From positions 5,158,295 through 5,222,294 of the forward strand of contig OX421499.1 in assembly GCA_949126835.1 (NCBI GenBank): DNA of 64,000 bases, read 5' to 3'. This document shows positions 11,301 to 19,980 of the stretch, piece by piece. How positions within the stretch are numbered: the stretch's first letter is position 1; every line of letters starts with the position of its first letter. The notes under the pieces are model-generated. The model had not been told where the DNA came from and made no database searches. It saw nothing but the letters and a program-made list of their open reading frames with translations. The DNA comes from Anisus vortex (taxonomy: Eukaryota > Mollusca > Gastropoda > Planorbidae). The position numbers and the translations under genes were made by a program.

Positions 11301-14300
11301 CGGAATAACGCAGTGGTGACAGCAACGATCCACACATTAACGCACACACAAACACTCACTCACACACACTCACACATACATACACTCAAACATACACACA
11401 CATACACTTACAGACACATATGTTTCGCTATACGTTTACTTTCTAGTGTCATCTTTTCTCAACGTGCTGTATCAACTTCAATAAAAAGAAATCCTTGAAG
11501 CCATCAATGCCAAAAAAGTATCTTATAGATTTCTTTTTTTTTTGTTTTTTTTTGGTTGCTTGGAGAACAAAATCTAAAAAAAATATCAAACATAGTATTT
11601 GTTACTTATGGGGCACAGTGGGCAGCGCGTTCGACTGGCGTACCGAAGGTCCTGGGTTTGAATCCTGGTGCAGGCTATGATTTTTTTCCCGGGTCTGGAG
11701 GGTGTCCCTGAGTCCACCCAGCTCTGATGGGTACCTGACCTTAGTTAGGGGTAAAGTAAAGGCGGCTGTCTATTGTTCTGGCCACACAATCACCTAGTAT
11801 GCCGTGGCCACAGAAACTGATAAACGCTGCTTCACCGGCACTATGCTCAATTTGGTCCGAAGGGTTAATTAATTATGAACTACGTGCCATATTAGTGAAT
11901 ATAGGCATATTGTGTTACTTTTTCTTTCAATTTTATCTCAATTAAGGCGAAAAAGGTGGAAATTAAAGTAGATAATATCAAAAGAAAAGAACTTGACCAA
12001 TTTACTAATAATTTACTAAAATAAGATACTTAGTTCTTATTTAGATAAAATGTTTAGAAAAGCTTTGTCCTAAATGTGTAAATAGTGATTTCTTTTAAAG
12101 ATTAGGAAAAAGCATTACTAAAAGAAAGATAGACATACCTAATTAGAAACCGCCTTGGCGTGCTAAATAGGCATATACAATTTTAAAACCGTTAGGCCAA
12201 AGAGACATTACTAAATTGAATGAGAACCATTGATAAAAACCGCCTCTGGCGTGCTAAATATAAACAAATTGAAACCGTTTGGGTCAAATAGTCATTACTA
12301 TATTGAACGAGAGAAAGCGGCTGGCTTGCTATGATTAAAAAACAAAAATATTTAGTACCTTTTAGTGACCTGGAAGTTGACAGTGCAGAGACGTCATCGT
12401 GAAGAGCCTTGACCTCTTCTTGCAGGTCCTTCAGGTGCCTGTTGAGCTGCTGGGCCTCGATGACCTTGTAAGCCTTCACCTGCTCGGGACTCAACATGAC
12501 GGTCACCTCGTCTGGAGCCGGGTCATCCTGTGCGCCCATCGGGGCGTCCTGGACCAGTCGCCCCAGTCTTGGCGAATCGGCTCGCTGGTGCTGGAGGGAG
12601 CGCGGCTCTGAGTCCTGCTGTTTGTCATGGTGATTGGCGCGCTGGAGGGAGCGCGGCTCTGAGTCCTGCTGTTTGTCATGGTGATTGGCGCGCTGGAGGG
12701 AGCGCGGCTCTGAGTCCGGCTGGTTGTCATGGTGAGTGGCGCGGCTGGCGTTTTCGTTGCGTATTTCCTGTTCTTGTCTCGAGTCCCTTTGGCCTGAAGA
12801 ATTAAAATGGGTTGTTGTTTCTTGTAAATAAGTTACTTTACAAAATAAAAACAGGACTAGCCGAGCAAAGGACTGTTATCGTAAGCCTCGGATTTGAATA
12901 AGACAGAGACAGTGTAAATACGCCACTTATATGTCTTTACAAAAGATTTCTTAAAATTAGGCTTGCTAGACATTAAGGAAATACTTATGAGAAAAGACAT
13001 TAATTTGGTATGGGCTACTTTTTGTTGAGGGCGCGCCGTTCAAACGTTTCTTGTTTAAATCATGGTTTAAAGATAGTGAAATTTGTTAGGCCTTATATTA
13101 GCCACACTATTTCTTTGCATGTCATGTTTCCGGAAGCTTGTCTGATAAACTCTGCATCACTAGCCGTGGGAGGATCTTTCTGGCGGGCAGCTGTGCGAGA
13201 TGGCACACAGATAATCGAATGCCACCCTTTGCAGCAAAGAGCGCATAGTTGAGAGCCAGGAGAAAAAACAACAAGAGACCAATTACATTGGGCTATCATC
13301 CCTTGAGGACATACGGATGCCATATACTAGCCCAATAGACCAAATAGACCCTTGAGGACATACGGATGCCATATACTAGCCCAATAGACCAAAGCATTCT
13401 GATAGTTGATAGGGTATTGTATTTATTTTTTAAATACTAATCTAAGGAATATACGCTTATTTATCAGCTTGACCCAGGGTATTCCGCACAAAAATATTAG
13501 TTTAGATGAGCAATGTACAAACAAATATAGACCTATAGTCTAATGACCTTTACCTTGTCTAAAAGCAGATTTCAGGTCCTTCATGTCATCGTGCAAGTCT
13601 TTCAGCTCATCTTTCAGCGAGTCTAGCTGCCTCTCTATGTGGTTCAATTTCATTGGTTCCTGCGGCAAGGGCGACAAACGGCCGCTGTATCCAAAGCCGT
13701 GATTGGACGGCAGGGGGTTCACGGGCGGGGACAGGGGCAGCGTGAGTTGGGGCATCGGGTTGGACAGGGGCGAGTGGTAGCCGGGTGAGAAAAAGTTGAG
13801 CGGCAACGAGCTGTGCAAGGGGTAGTGGCTGAAATCCGTGGCCAAAGGCGAGAACCTCTTTCTGAAAGAAGGCGACGTCGAGAATGGACTTGGCGATATT
13901 CGGTTATGATTTTCCTGCAGCGGGACGAGAAAATGGATTGTTATTAATCAAGTGTGTGCAACAGGCGGCCCTAGGGCCCCAATACGGTCCGACAATCCAT
14001 TTAGTGTGCCTAATTGCATTTTTAGTCATTGTATTAATAACGATTATAATTTTTTAGAATTAGTGGCCGATTCTTGATGTATCAAACCCTTTATATGACC
14101 AACGCGCGAAAACATATCAGATACCCAGAACCAGCTTGCTACTTACAGGATTCCTACCGCAACACCCTAAACAGGAGGCCAACGTCCACATCTGGTGGAG
14201 GTTCAAAACTGTCGCCCTCGACATTAAAACCCCAAAATACAGCCAGCATTTGTTTCTCTTGTGTGTTATCATCGTTAGTAGTTGACCCAGGTTATTGCAG

Positions 14301-17300
14301 ACAAAGTATAATATTTTCAAATTTATCTTATACCAGTGAGAATTAAATAGAATTAAAAATCCAAATCTTACCCAAACAAAATATAATTGGGAGGGTAATT
14401 AACAGGGCTGTATTAACCATTAATATATAATAAAAAAAATAAGCACCTGCTTAAGGTATCAATCGGTAAGGTCTCCACAGAAAATGAACTACTTCTGAAG
14501 ATGTGTTCAAAGACTTTTAATATTTTAATATATAAGTAGCAGAAGTATTTCAAATATAAAAGAAGTTGATGTATGTAAAACCATAGACTATCTATTTTTA
14601 GAGCTTATATGTACTTTTTTTTCGTGCGCAACCAATAAGGCTGTCTTAATTAAAATGACTTCGCGCCTCGTTGTTTCTTAAATGTTTCCGCTGTATAGAA
14701 CTTTCGATTTTAATTTTAATTTTTCATTGAGAAAATCGAAGCGATTCAATAAAACGGAAGTTCAAAGGAAACAACGAATTGGAAATTCCGAAAAGCAGTC
14801 TTTCGAGTCATCATATAGCAGAAATACTAAAGCAAGCGGTCCATGTATATTGTAGTCTATGGTAAAACCTTGTTTAATAAAAAATTATGCTGTGTTTAAT
14901 TATATATTATAAGGTTGGGGGGCACAAAAATATTTAAAGTGCTTAGGGCCTCACGGGGTCTTAAGAGGGCCCTAATTCTTGCAGTAGGTCTACACTTAGA
15001 GAAATTAGATGTAGCTATTATGTTAACAATAACAGCCTGTTGCAATGCTCAGATAAACATAAAGAAAAGGCAAAAACACTTTCCTTGTCCCTTATGCGAG
15101 AATAAATGCATATAAGTACTTTTACTCCCGAGTGGCATTCGGACATGGAAGGAGTTGCCTGAACAAACCAGGAAAACCAGTAACGTAACATCATTTAAAA
15201 CATTAATAAAGATGCAAGAATAGACTCGGACCACGGATGAGCGTAGAACGCAATAATCTTCTTTATAGAAAGAGCGTCTGTAATATATAAGATAAGATAT
15301 GATAATATAAAAGATATTTATTATTATTTTGTATTGCTTTTATTATATTTTTTTAATAATGTTTGTAGACAAGAAAACGTCTGTTTTAACAACTTCCCAG
15401 CTAGTAAAAAACGTGATTTTCACGTGTTTTCGAGGTTTCCCCTTTTTATTCCGGTCGACACGACGTGGTGTGCCCGCTGTGTCATGGCTAAAGAAACTCA
15501 GCCTTCCATAAATTCAAACTGGAGTTTTGTGATTTTGTTCTTCTTTTAACATTGGCAATTGTGAGAAATTTTTTGACTTTTGCAAACATACCCAGTCCGC
15601 TAGAGGGCGATCAATTCTCATCCCGTGCTTCAGGGCACGCTCAGATTCCAGCAATCTCTCGCAGACATCCACGTAGCCGCGGGCCTGTAGGGCTTGGAGA
15701 AAGGCCGGGTAAGCGTTCTGACCACGTCTTTGCAGGGTCTTCACCATTAGCCTGGTCACCGCTCTGTCTCCTTGACCTTCAATTCTGTTGCATAACGAAA
15801 AAATAAAAGATAATTTTAAATGTTAAAATTCATGAACCTATTGTTATCATAAATATCTACCATTGATATTTGGTCGCGTATTAACACTTAACATAACATA
15901 TTCTTTTAGTTCCCATAATTCCTAAATATTAGTCACGTGGTATTGCATGATACTAAAGAATGATGTAGAACAAGGGTCGGAAACTTTTTGATAGTAAATT
16001 GCCAAAGTAGAATTACTAGCGTGCCAACAGCTTAAAAGTCACCCTGCTGTAGCACTACATTTCTCGTAGAAGTGACTTGAATAGACGTGTTGAGCCATTG
16101 AAAATCCCTCAGCGTGCCAAGTTTGGCATTCGTTTCGTAGGTTGCCGACCCCTTACGTAGAGGCCAGACGTAGTTTATGGAAATAAGACCTGAGGACTAA
16201 CTTCAAGCTGTAAAAAAAGACTATAAAACATGACCGGCTCGTTAGGCATTAAAGTAAAGGTCTCGAAAATTACAAGCCCGATGGTCAGACCCGGCCCATC
16301 ACACGAGCTGTTTTTCCCAACCACGATAAGATTTGTGCTGAGTACGTTGGAATTAGTTTCAAATAAGGTCTGACCCCAAAGTGTCCGAGGGCAAATTGTC
16401 AAAATGCCCCAATGATTTAAAAGTGTGAGGACCCTAACCTTAGAGCGATACCAGCAGGTAACTACTAAAAGAATAATGTAAATAAATGTTATGGCGTATA
16501 TCGTCAATACAGAAAAAAAAAGGTTGTTATTTTACTAGTTACTTCAAATGTTGACAAAAACAAGATAAACAAAATCTTTGTTGACTTTTGGGTAGGATCA
16601 TCACCTTTGCAAACACTTGCTGGTATGATAATAAGCAAAGTACCCTTCGGACCAAACTGATCATAGGGCTGGTGAAGCAGCGTTCATAAGTTTCTATGGC
16701 CACGGCATACTCGGGGATCTTTGGCCAGCACAATGCCCAGCCGCCTTTACTTTACGCCCAACTAATGGCAGGTACATATCAGAGCTGGGTTGATTCAGGG
16801 ACACCCTCCAGACCAGGGTTAAATTCAATGTAGGTGCCTTACTATGTTTGGTAAAATCCTTCAGGATCATGCGTACCTTCTACATAACAGGTACATCACT
16901 TCTATTCGAAGTGCTCGGCTTCTTTAAATCAGGTCTAGACACTGGGAGATTTAGGAACTCTTTTGTTCCACTGTCAGTCCGAATTTTCCAAAGGAATCTT
17001 CTGTCAGCTACAATACTTATTGAAATAATATATGACACATTTTCTTGTATCTAAATCGTATGATAGTATGCGCGCGTGTCTATTTTATAAGTATTATTCT
17101 GTCCTTGTGTAGGCCTACTAAGAGTTATTTTAGTTTGTTAAAAAAATATTGTTCATTGATGCTGAAAGACGGAACATCTGTAATAAAGTCGAATTTCCAT
17201 TTTATTATCAATAAAAAAATCTAATCGCATCTCAGAAAATGTGAATTTTCAAATCGATCTATTTGTTCTATAAAGACTAGCGTCTTAATATTAAGATAGA

Positions 17301-19967
17301 CTAGCGTCTTTATCAGTGAATGATGAAAGGGACTTCGGTTTAAATCTATGAGTTTCATAGAGTTTTGTTTCAATAGAAGTTCCCTGAGGCCGGAGATTAC
17401 TTTGAACTGTGTTTGTTTGACTTTGGCTTTGACTTTAGAAAGTCAGGTGTTTTTCTTTTACAATTCTTGCACAAATCTTCAATAATTGTAGCTAATATTG
17501 TGCTATTGTCTTCTTTTAAAACTTTTTTTCATTAACCTGATATTTTATATAATTGTTAGTGCTTTGTGTATTTATGTAACATTATTATGTTATAGGGTTT
17601 TTTCTCTTTCTATTTGTATATATATATATATATACATATAACATTATTATGATATACGTTTTTTTACTCTTTCTCTTATAAATGTTTCTTTATCCATCTA
17701 TTATCCATCTATTATCCATCTATTTATCCATCTATTATCCATCTATTTATCCATCTATTATCTACGTCTATTGTCTATCTATCATCTTTCTAAAAATATG
17801 GCGTGCTTACTTACTTACTGCCCGTAGCGCCGTTGGCGCATAGGGCAACAACAAAATCTTTCCATCTGTGTCTGTCAATAGTCTATTTGTCTATAAAGTA
17901 TATTTGTCTACTAGTCTATCTATCTGTCTAGCCCATCTTTGTGTCTGTCTGTCGCTCTATATATGTATATATCTAACTACATGTCTGTCTTTCTTTCTCA
18001 ATCAAATCCGAATTGATTGTCGACACACTCTTTTTTTTCACGCATGGCTAGATAGACAGAGAAGAGAGTGAGTCCAAGGCACACATTGCATTCTGGTCTT
18101 TTGGCTAGTTGGCTAGTTTACGGCACACTACTGAACTTTGTGGCTAACTTGGTAATATCAAATGCAGGATATAGCCAGGTGGCAAGCCTTGCCTATTCAC
18201 AGACTAAGGTTGTTATCTTTTCAAGACTTTCATATTTATACGTCTATACTGTCATAACAAATAAGCTGTATTTTTTCCCATGTTTACAATGAACAATACT
18301 TATTAGCCACGTAGTACATAAGTACAATAAAGGCAGAGAAAATTTTAACATTAGTAGATATTCTAAAATCATATCAAAACAATAGTAATAATGATAATAA
18401 AAATAATAATACAAATTATAATATACCGTTAAATAAAATACAAGTGGCGTAATTCAATTTAAAATACACATTCTCCACAAGTGGTAAAAAACTCACAACC
18501 TTTCTTTTAGAGCAGACATAGTTATCGAAGTTAACAGTATAAAACGTCATTACCGAGGTTACCAATGCTGAGCTTATGACTAAAATATAAATCTACCTTA
18601 ATATGATATAATACTATGAATGAAATACTATGTTATTCCAAAGACTATAATAAGATGGACCGCTTGCTCTATTTTAATATTTTGTTTGTTCTTTTTCCGC
18701 GCGCATCCAATTACTCCTACGTTTGCCTAAATATTCCGCTGTATACAACTTTCTATTTTAATTTTAATATTTCATTGAGAAAATCATAGCGATTTCATAA
18801 AACGGAAGTGTACTGTGCAAGGGGGAATCGGGAATTCCGAAAAGAAGTCATTCGAGTCATCAAATAGCAGAAATATTAAAGCAAGTGGTCCATCTTATTA
18901 TAGTCTTTGGTTATTCAATATTAAAGTAAAAGCAAGTGAGATGTCATTATCAAGTAGCACCTCCCTTTAGCCTTTAGCACAAAGTAAGCTACTTCTTAAT
19001 AATATGTGACAGTAATAGCAACTGTAGAATGAGAATAAAGGCTAGTTGTTACACCGACCATGATGTTGTTGAGTTCTTACTTTTACAGTAAAGTAATACC
19101 GTTGGACCAAATTGATCCATAGAGCCGGTGAAGTAGCATTCACCAGTCTCAGTGGTTACAACATACTAGGAGATTGTATGGCCAGCACAATGCCATATGG
19201 ATCAAAATTGTCCGACGAGGCTACTTTACTTTACTTGCCTAACTATAACCATAACTATATAACTATAACTAAAACGTATCAAATATATATATATATATAT
19301 TAAGATAGATCTGAATGACCGACCTGTTGAGCTGATTGTAATCCAGGCTTGTCAGGACATTATGACGACACAGGTCACCCAAGATATCCAATGGATTCAC
19401 ACAGTCCGCGATGTAGGTCATCTCGCGCTCGAGCGTCTCTTTCTGGATGGGATCCATCGGGTGCACGCGCCACATGACCGGCGCCATGCTGATCTCGTCC
19501 GCCTGGGCGCCGGTGGACGAGGATGGCGCAAGGACGCCTCCCCTGGAGTACATCTCCTGGGAGAACATCCTCAAAAGGGTGCTGTCCAGTTTCGAGTTTG
19601 AAATCATCAAGTTCTCGTCCAGGAACCCGGAGTGGATGAACGGAGATCTCTGTGACAGGGAGCTATGCCTGGGCTCAAATCTCGGCGGGTTTATGTTCCT
19701 AGGCTGATAAGTGCCGTTCTGTCGGCTAGCGCGCCCAGCTTGCATAGAATTCATCGAAGTCTTAGAATCTCTGTTGTGTGCTTCGTCGTTGTGAGGCCCG
19801 TCGTCGGAGTTCACGTCTGTTCCGTCAAATTTTGGAGGGAAATCACTCCTGGAAGCTGACGTCCGTTGTGGTGAAGTTCCCTCCCCAGCGAAAGAACTCC
19901 TTCTGTCGTGTGCGTTCCCAATACTGGACACTCTGGTCAGTGGCCGCCCACTGGTTGCTTGACTCAT
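2198..19967 (-). CDS. CARD-domain coiled-coil protein, 1,214 aa, 8 coding exons
   Basis: Join (minus strand): 19967-19324, 15784-15592, 13914-13554, 12793-12359, 8885-7458, 4341-4210, 3735-3460, 2373-2198. Every junction has AG acceptors and GT donors with matching phases, and the frame stays open to a TAA. Residues 1-170 are disordered. Residues ~172-266 form a CARD-type six-helix death fold (LDILGDLCRHNVLTSLDYNQ, then DRAVTRLMVKTLQRRG, then YPAFLQALQARGYVDVCERL). Ser/Pro-rich sequence follows. Heptad helices lie at ~367-397, ~500-538, ~995-1020 and ~1040-1064, separated by charged disordered stretches with 17-residue and 24-residue tandem repeats. No enzymatic domain, signal peptide or membrane segment is visible. 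CARD plus coiled coil recalls CARMA/CARD9 or BCL10-type scaffolds, but the CARD here is internal and I know no orthologue. A role in CARD-CARD oligomerisation (immune or apoptotic signalling) is inference. ATG choice: MSQATS has an A at -3 and lies 13 bases after a good acceptor. Confidence 0.85.
2374..3459 (-). other. CARD gene intron 7 with LINE 3' UTR remnant
   Basis: Around 2560-2660 the sequence matches the 3' tail of the LINE copies at 15420-15500 and 25515-25610 (GTCGAtACGACGTGgTGTGC core). The rest, including 2900-3200 (CA/AC-rich), shows no gene. Confidence 0.5.
3460..3735 (-). CDS. CARD gene exon 7 (charged linker)
   Basis: Acceptor TATCCTTATTTTAG and donor GAAG|GTAATA, phase 1 to 1. 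Residues 1065-1156: Lys/Glu-rich helix-prone start (KKVSIYEPREKEVALNKARQ), then a Pro/Ser/Gln-rich disordered tail. Confidence 0.86.
3930..4030 (+). repeat. (ACTT)n followed by a repeat fragment
   Basis: ACTTACTTACTTACTTATGCC start followed by CCGCCAACAAGAGTCCTCC. A related start (TTACTTACTGCCCGTAGCGC) occurs at 17805, so this looks like the end of an interspersed element. The class is not recognised. Confidence 0.45.
4034..4125. mobile_element. Partial MITE-1 copy (right end)
   Basis: The right ~90 bp of MITE-1 (GCGCACGGAAAAAGA, AGCGGTCCATCATATTATAG, TAGTCTTTGG). The left end is absent. It lies immediately downstream (on the minus strand) of exon 6 of the CARD gene. Confidence 0.75.
4210..4341 (-). 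CDS. CARD gene exon 6 (symmetric exon, heptad helix 4)
   Basis: A 132-base exon, phase 1 to 1, with acceptor TTTCTACCAACCAG and donor ACAG|GTAGAT. It encodes residues 1021-1064, including a helix (LERQLGELYGQLRTLRGDVS) close in pattern to those ending exons 3 and 4. It can be included or skipped without changing frame, so it may be alternatively spliced. It has no complete long ORF of its own and was found by phase matching and homology to the sister exons. Confidence 0.78.
4490..4680 (+). mobile_element. SINE family A copy interrupted by poly-C
   Basis: Head (GGTGGCAGCGCTTGAATGTC, GGATTCGAGTCC B-box-like) and middle (CCCAGCTCTAATG) are present. A run of 17 C replaces the usual CACACAATCACCTAGTATGC segment. 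Confidence 0.75.
5389..5815. mobile_element. Inverted-repeat MITE with GCGTATAAGTCGCA termini
   Basis: The left end CCGTATATTCTTGCGTATAA is matched by the complement of the right end (CCGTATATACTCGCGTATAA). Further internal copies of the ATAAGTCGCAC motif occur near 5485 and 5745, giving a subterminal repeat structure. No ORF. Lies in intron 5 of the CARD gene. Confidence 0.75.
6155..6470. mobile_element. MITE-1 copy
   Basis: Inverted ends TAGACTACAATACACATGGA and TCCCTCTTATTATAGTCTA flank the shared interior. About 315 bp, in intron 5 of the CARD gene. Confidence 0.8.
6923..7250. mobile_element. MITE-1 copy, opposite orientation
   Basis: Starts CAAAGACTAAGCTTATAATA. The interior is inverted relative to the copy at 6155 (GGCTGTCTTGAATTACTTCT). 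The right end is degraded. The two copies in one intron in inverse orientation could pair in the transcript. Confidence 0.75.
7458..8885 (-). CDS. CARD gene exon 5 (large disordered exon, heptad helix 3)
   Basis: Acceptor CCAACATGTTTTCAG and donor CACG|GTTGGT, phase 1 to 1. The alternative donor TTG|GTATAT would give an immediate stop at the next junction. Residues 545-1020. It starts with three 24-residue tandem repeats (SMVGEEVQTPFESNTSRLTY core), then ~370 residues very rich in Ser, Asn, Lys, Gln and Glu without predicted fold, and closes with a heptad helix (NDLQQKVKTLKEEIAALRAQ). Basic patches such as EAKKAKNK could serve as nuclear-localisation signals, which is speculative. Confidence 0.87.
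8640..8860 (-). repeat. In-frame 72-bp coding repeat, three copies, in exon 5
   Basis: Three tandem 72-bp units encode SMVG(E/D)EV(L/Q)TP-type 24-residue repeats at residues 554-625. The unit is a multiple of three and all copies are intact. Confidence 0.9.
9804..10009. mobile_element. hAT-like MITE (GGTCGGCAACC family)
   Basis: About 206 bp with ends CAAGGGTCGGTAACCTACGG and GGTTGTCGATCCTTG. It is flanked by CTCTAAGT and CTCTAAAT, an 8-bp target duplication with one mismatch, as expected for hAT. Interior GGCACGCAGAGC and TTGGCACGCTGAATGAATTA are shared with copies at 15971, 26693, 33174 and 57872. Confidence 0.85.
10825..11022. mobile_element. hAT-like MITE (GATGGCGAACC variant)
   Basis: Ends CAGCGATGGCGAACCTATGG and AGGTTCGCCATCACTG form an imperfect terminal inverted repeat. 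The interior (GGCACGCAGAGCCATTTCTG) relates it to the family above but with different tips. No clear target duplication. Confidence 0.8.
11331..11425. repeat. (CA)n-rich microsatellite
   Basis: Imperfect CACACA/CACTCA/CATACA run of about 95 bases in CARD-gene intron 4. Confidence 0.9.
11606..11865 (+). mobile_element. Near full-length SINE family A
   Basis: Best reference copy. The tRNA-like head has an A-box region at CACAGTGGGCAGCGCG and a B box, GGTTTGAATCC, near 11655. A conserved body follows (CTGGAGGGTGTCCCTGAGTC, CACCCAGCTCTGATGGGTAC, then GCCGTGGCCACAGAAACTG) and a tail (GCTTCACCGGC..TTTGGTCCGAAGGG). This is a pol III-type SINE moved by LINE machinery. The 3' end does not share an obvious tail with the LINE copies here. 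Inserted in intron 4 of the CARD gene. Confidence 0.88.
12359..12793 (-). CDS. CARD gene exon 4 (17-residue repeats and heptad helix 2)
   Basis: Acceptor TTTTAATTCTTCAG and donor AAAG|GTACTA, phase 1 to 1, so skipping it would keep the frame. Residues 400-544. The first half has three near-identical 17-residue repeats (NHHDKQQDSEPRSLQRA) encoded by 51-bp tandem units. The second half ends in a heptad helix (LKDLQEEVKALHDDVSALST) resembling that of exon 3. Two other frames are open over part of the repeat, but only this one joins both neighbours. Confidence 0.87.
12604..12756 (-). repeat. In-frame 51-bp coding minisatellite in exon 4
   Basis: About three tandem 51-bp units (core GGACTCAGAGCCGCGCTCCC on the minus strand). 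The two central units are almost identical and the outer ones diverged. The unit length is a multiple of three, so copy-number change would lengthen the protein by 17 residues without a frameshift. Confidence 0.85.
13284..13392. repeat. Two-copy tandem duplication (~49 bp unit)
   Basis: CCTTGAGGACATACGGATGC and its following ~29 bases occur twice in direct succession, nearly identical. In CARD-gene intron 3. Confidence 0.9.
13554..13914 (-). CDS. CARD gene exon 3 (Pro/Ser linker and heptad helix 1)
   Basis: Acceptor CCCGCTGCAG and donor CAAG|GTAAAG, phase 0 to 1. Residues 280-399: a Pro/Ser/Leu-rich low-complexity linker with recurrent SP pairs, closing with an amphipathic heptad helix (HIERQLDSLKDELKDLHDDM) at the very 3' end of the exon. 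Confidence 0.88.
14581..14862. mobile_element. MITE-1 copy with 5-bp target duplication
   Basis: Ends CCATAGACTATCTATTTTTA and TATATTGTAGTCTATGG. Flanked by TAAAA on both sides (14576-14580, 14863-14867), one of two copies that define a 5-bp target-site duplication. Confidence 0.82.
14985..15500 (+). mobile_element. 5'-truncated LINE 3' end
   Basis: Matches the better copy at 24890-25615: a remnant of the reverse-transcriptase C-terminus (CCGAGTGGCATTCGG...GAGTTGCCTGAACAAACC, the usual WNxLP region of jockey/CR1-type polyproteins) with frame breaks, followed by a 3' UTR (ATATAAGATAAGATATGAT, GGTCGACACGACGTGGTGTG). Non-functional. Confidence 0.75.
15592..15784 (-). CDS. CARD gene exon 2 (second half of CARD)
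   Basis: Acceptor CGTTATGCAACAG and donor TGG|GTATGT, entering at phase 2 and leaving at phase 0. It encodes residues 215-279: CARD helices 3-6, with the conserved spacing RR-G-x-x-AYPAFLQAL-x-x-x-G-Y-x-DVCERLLES. The CARD is interrupted by a 3.5-kb intron between residues 214 and 216. Confidence 0.88.
15971..16154. mobile_element. hAT-like MITE (GGTCGGCAACC family), reverse
   Basis: Ends CAAGGGTCGGAAACTTTTTG and GTAGGTTGCCGACCCCTTA. The interior is in the opposite order to the 9804 copy. In CARD-gene intron 1. Confidence 0.8.
16640..16845 (-). mobile_element. SINE family A copy
   Basis: Starts CCCTTCGGACCAAACTGATC (complement of the 3' tail) and runs through TCAGAGCTGGGTTGATTCAG to a truncated head. 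Confidence 0.82.
17693..17790. repeat. Imperfect (TCCATCTATTTA)n microsatellite
   Basis: Repeated TATCCATCTAT blocks, followed by tetranucleotide-like CTGTCTATCTAT sequence to about 17990. In CARD-gene intron 1. Confidence 0.88.
18638..18910. mobile_element. MITE-1 copy with perfect termini and 5-bp target duplication
   Basis: Cleanest copy: ends CCAAAGACTATAATAAGATG and the exact complement CATCTTATTATAGTCTTTGG, flanked by TTATT on both sides (18633-18637, 18911-18915). No ORF. Confidence 0.88.
19096..19232 (-). mobile_element. SINE family A fragment
   Basis: 3' part only: TTGGACCAAATTGATCCATA, GCCGGTGAAGTAGCATTCAC, TGTATGGCCAGCACAATGCC. Confidence 0.7.
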
Positions 19968-19980
19968 GGTAAGTTCGTGG
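19324..19980 (-). CDS. CARD gene exon 1 (start codon, first half of CARD)
   Basis: Coding from ATG at 19967-19965. A pyrimidine-rich acceptor (TTTTTTTGTACATCTTCAG) just upstream suggests the exon begins at 19980 and that a 5' non-coding exon lies further up. It encodes residues 1-214 plus two bases of Arg215. The first ~165 residues are Ser/Arg/Asn-rich and probably disordered, and the last ~43 are CARD helices 1-3. Donor AG|GTCGGT is weak at +3 to +5. An in-frame upstream ATG at 19994 would fall inside the presumed intron. Confidence 0.85.

Noticed and set aside
12503..12730. Alternative minus-strand frame TNSRTQSRAPSSAPITM across exon 4
   Set aside because: Open only because of the 51-bp repeat. 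It does not join exon 3 or exon 5 in phase.
13010..13323. Possible exon in CARD intron 3
   Set aside because: GC content rises, but no frame joins the flanking phases and no domain is recognisable.
16175..16507. 110-codon minus-strand frame in CARD intron 1
   Set aside because: No homology that I can see, no phase-compatible splice sites. Probably repeat-derived.
19362..19972. Plus-strand frames opposite CARD exon 1
   Set aside because: Shadows of a GC-richer coding exon. No splice or homology support.
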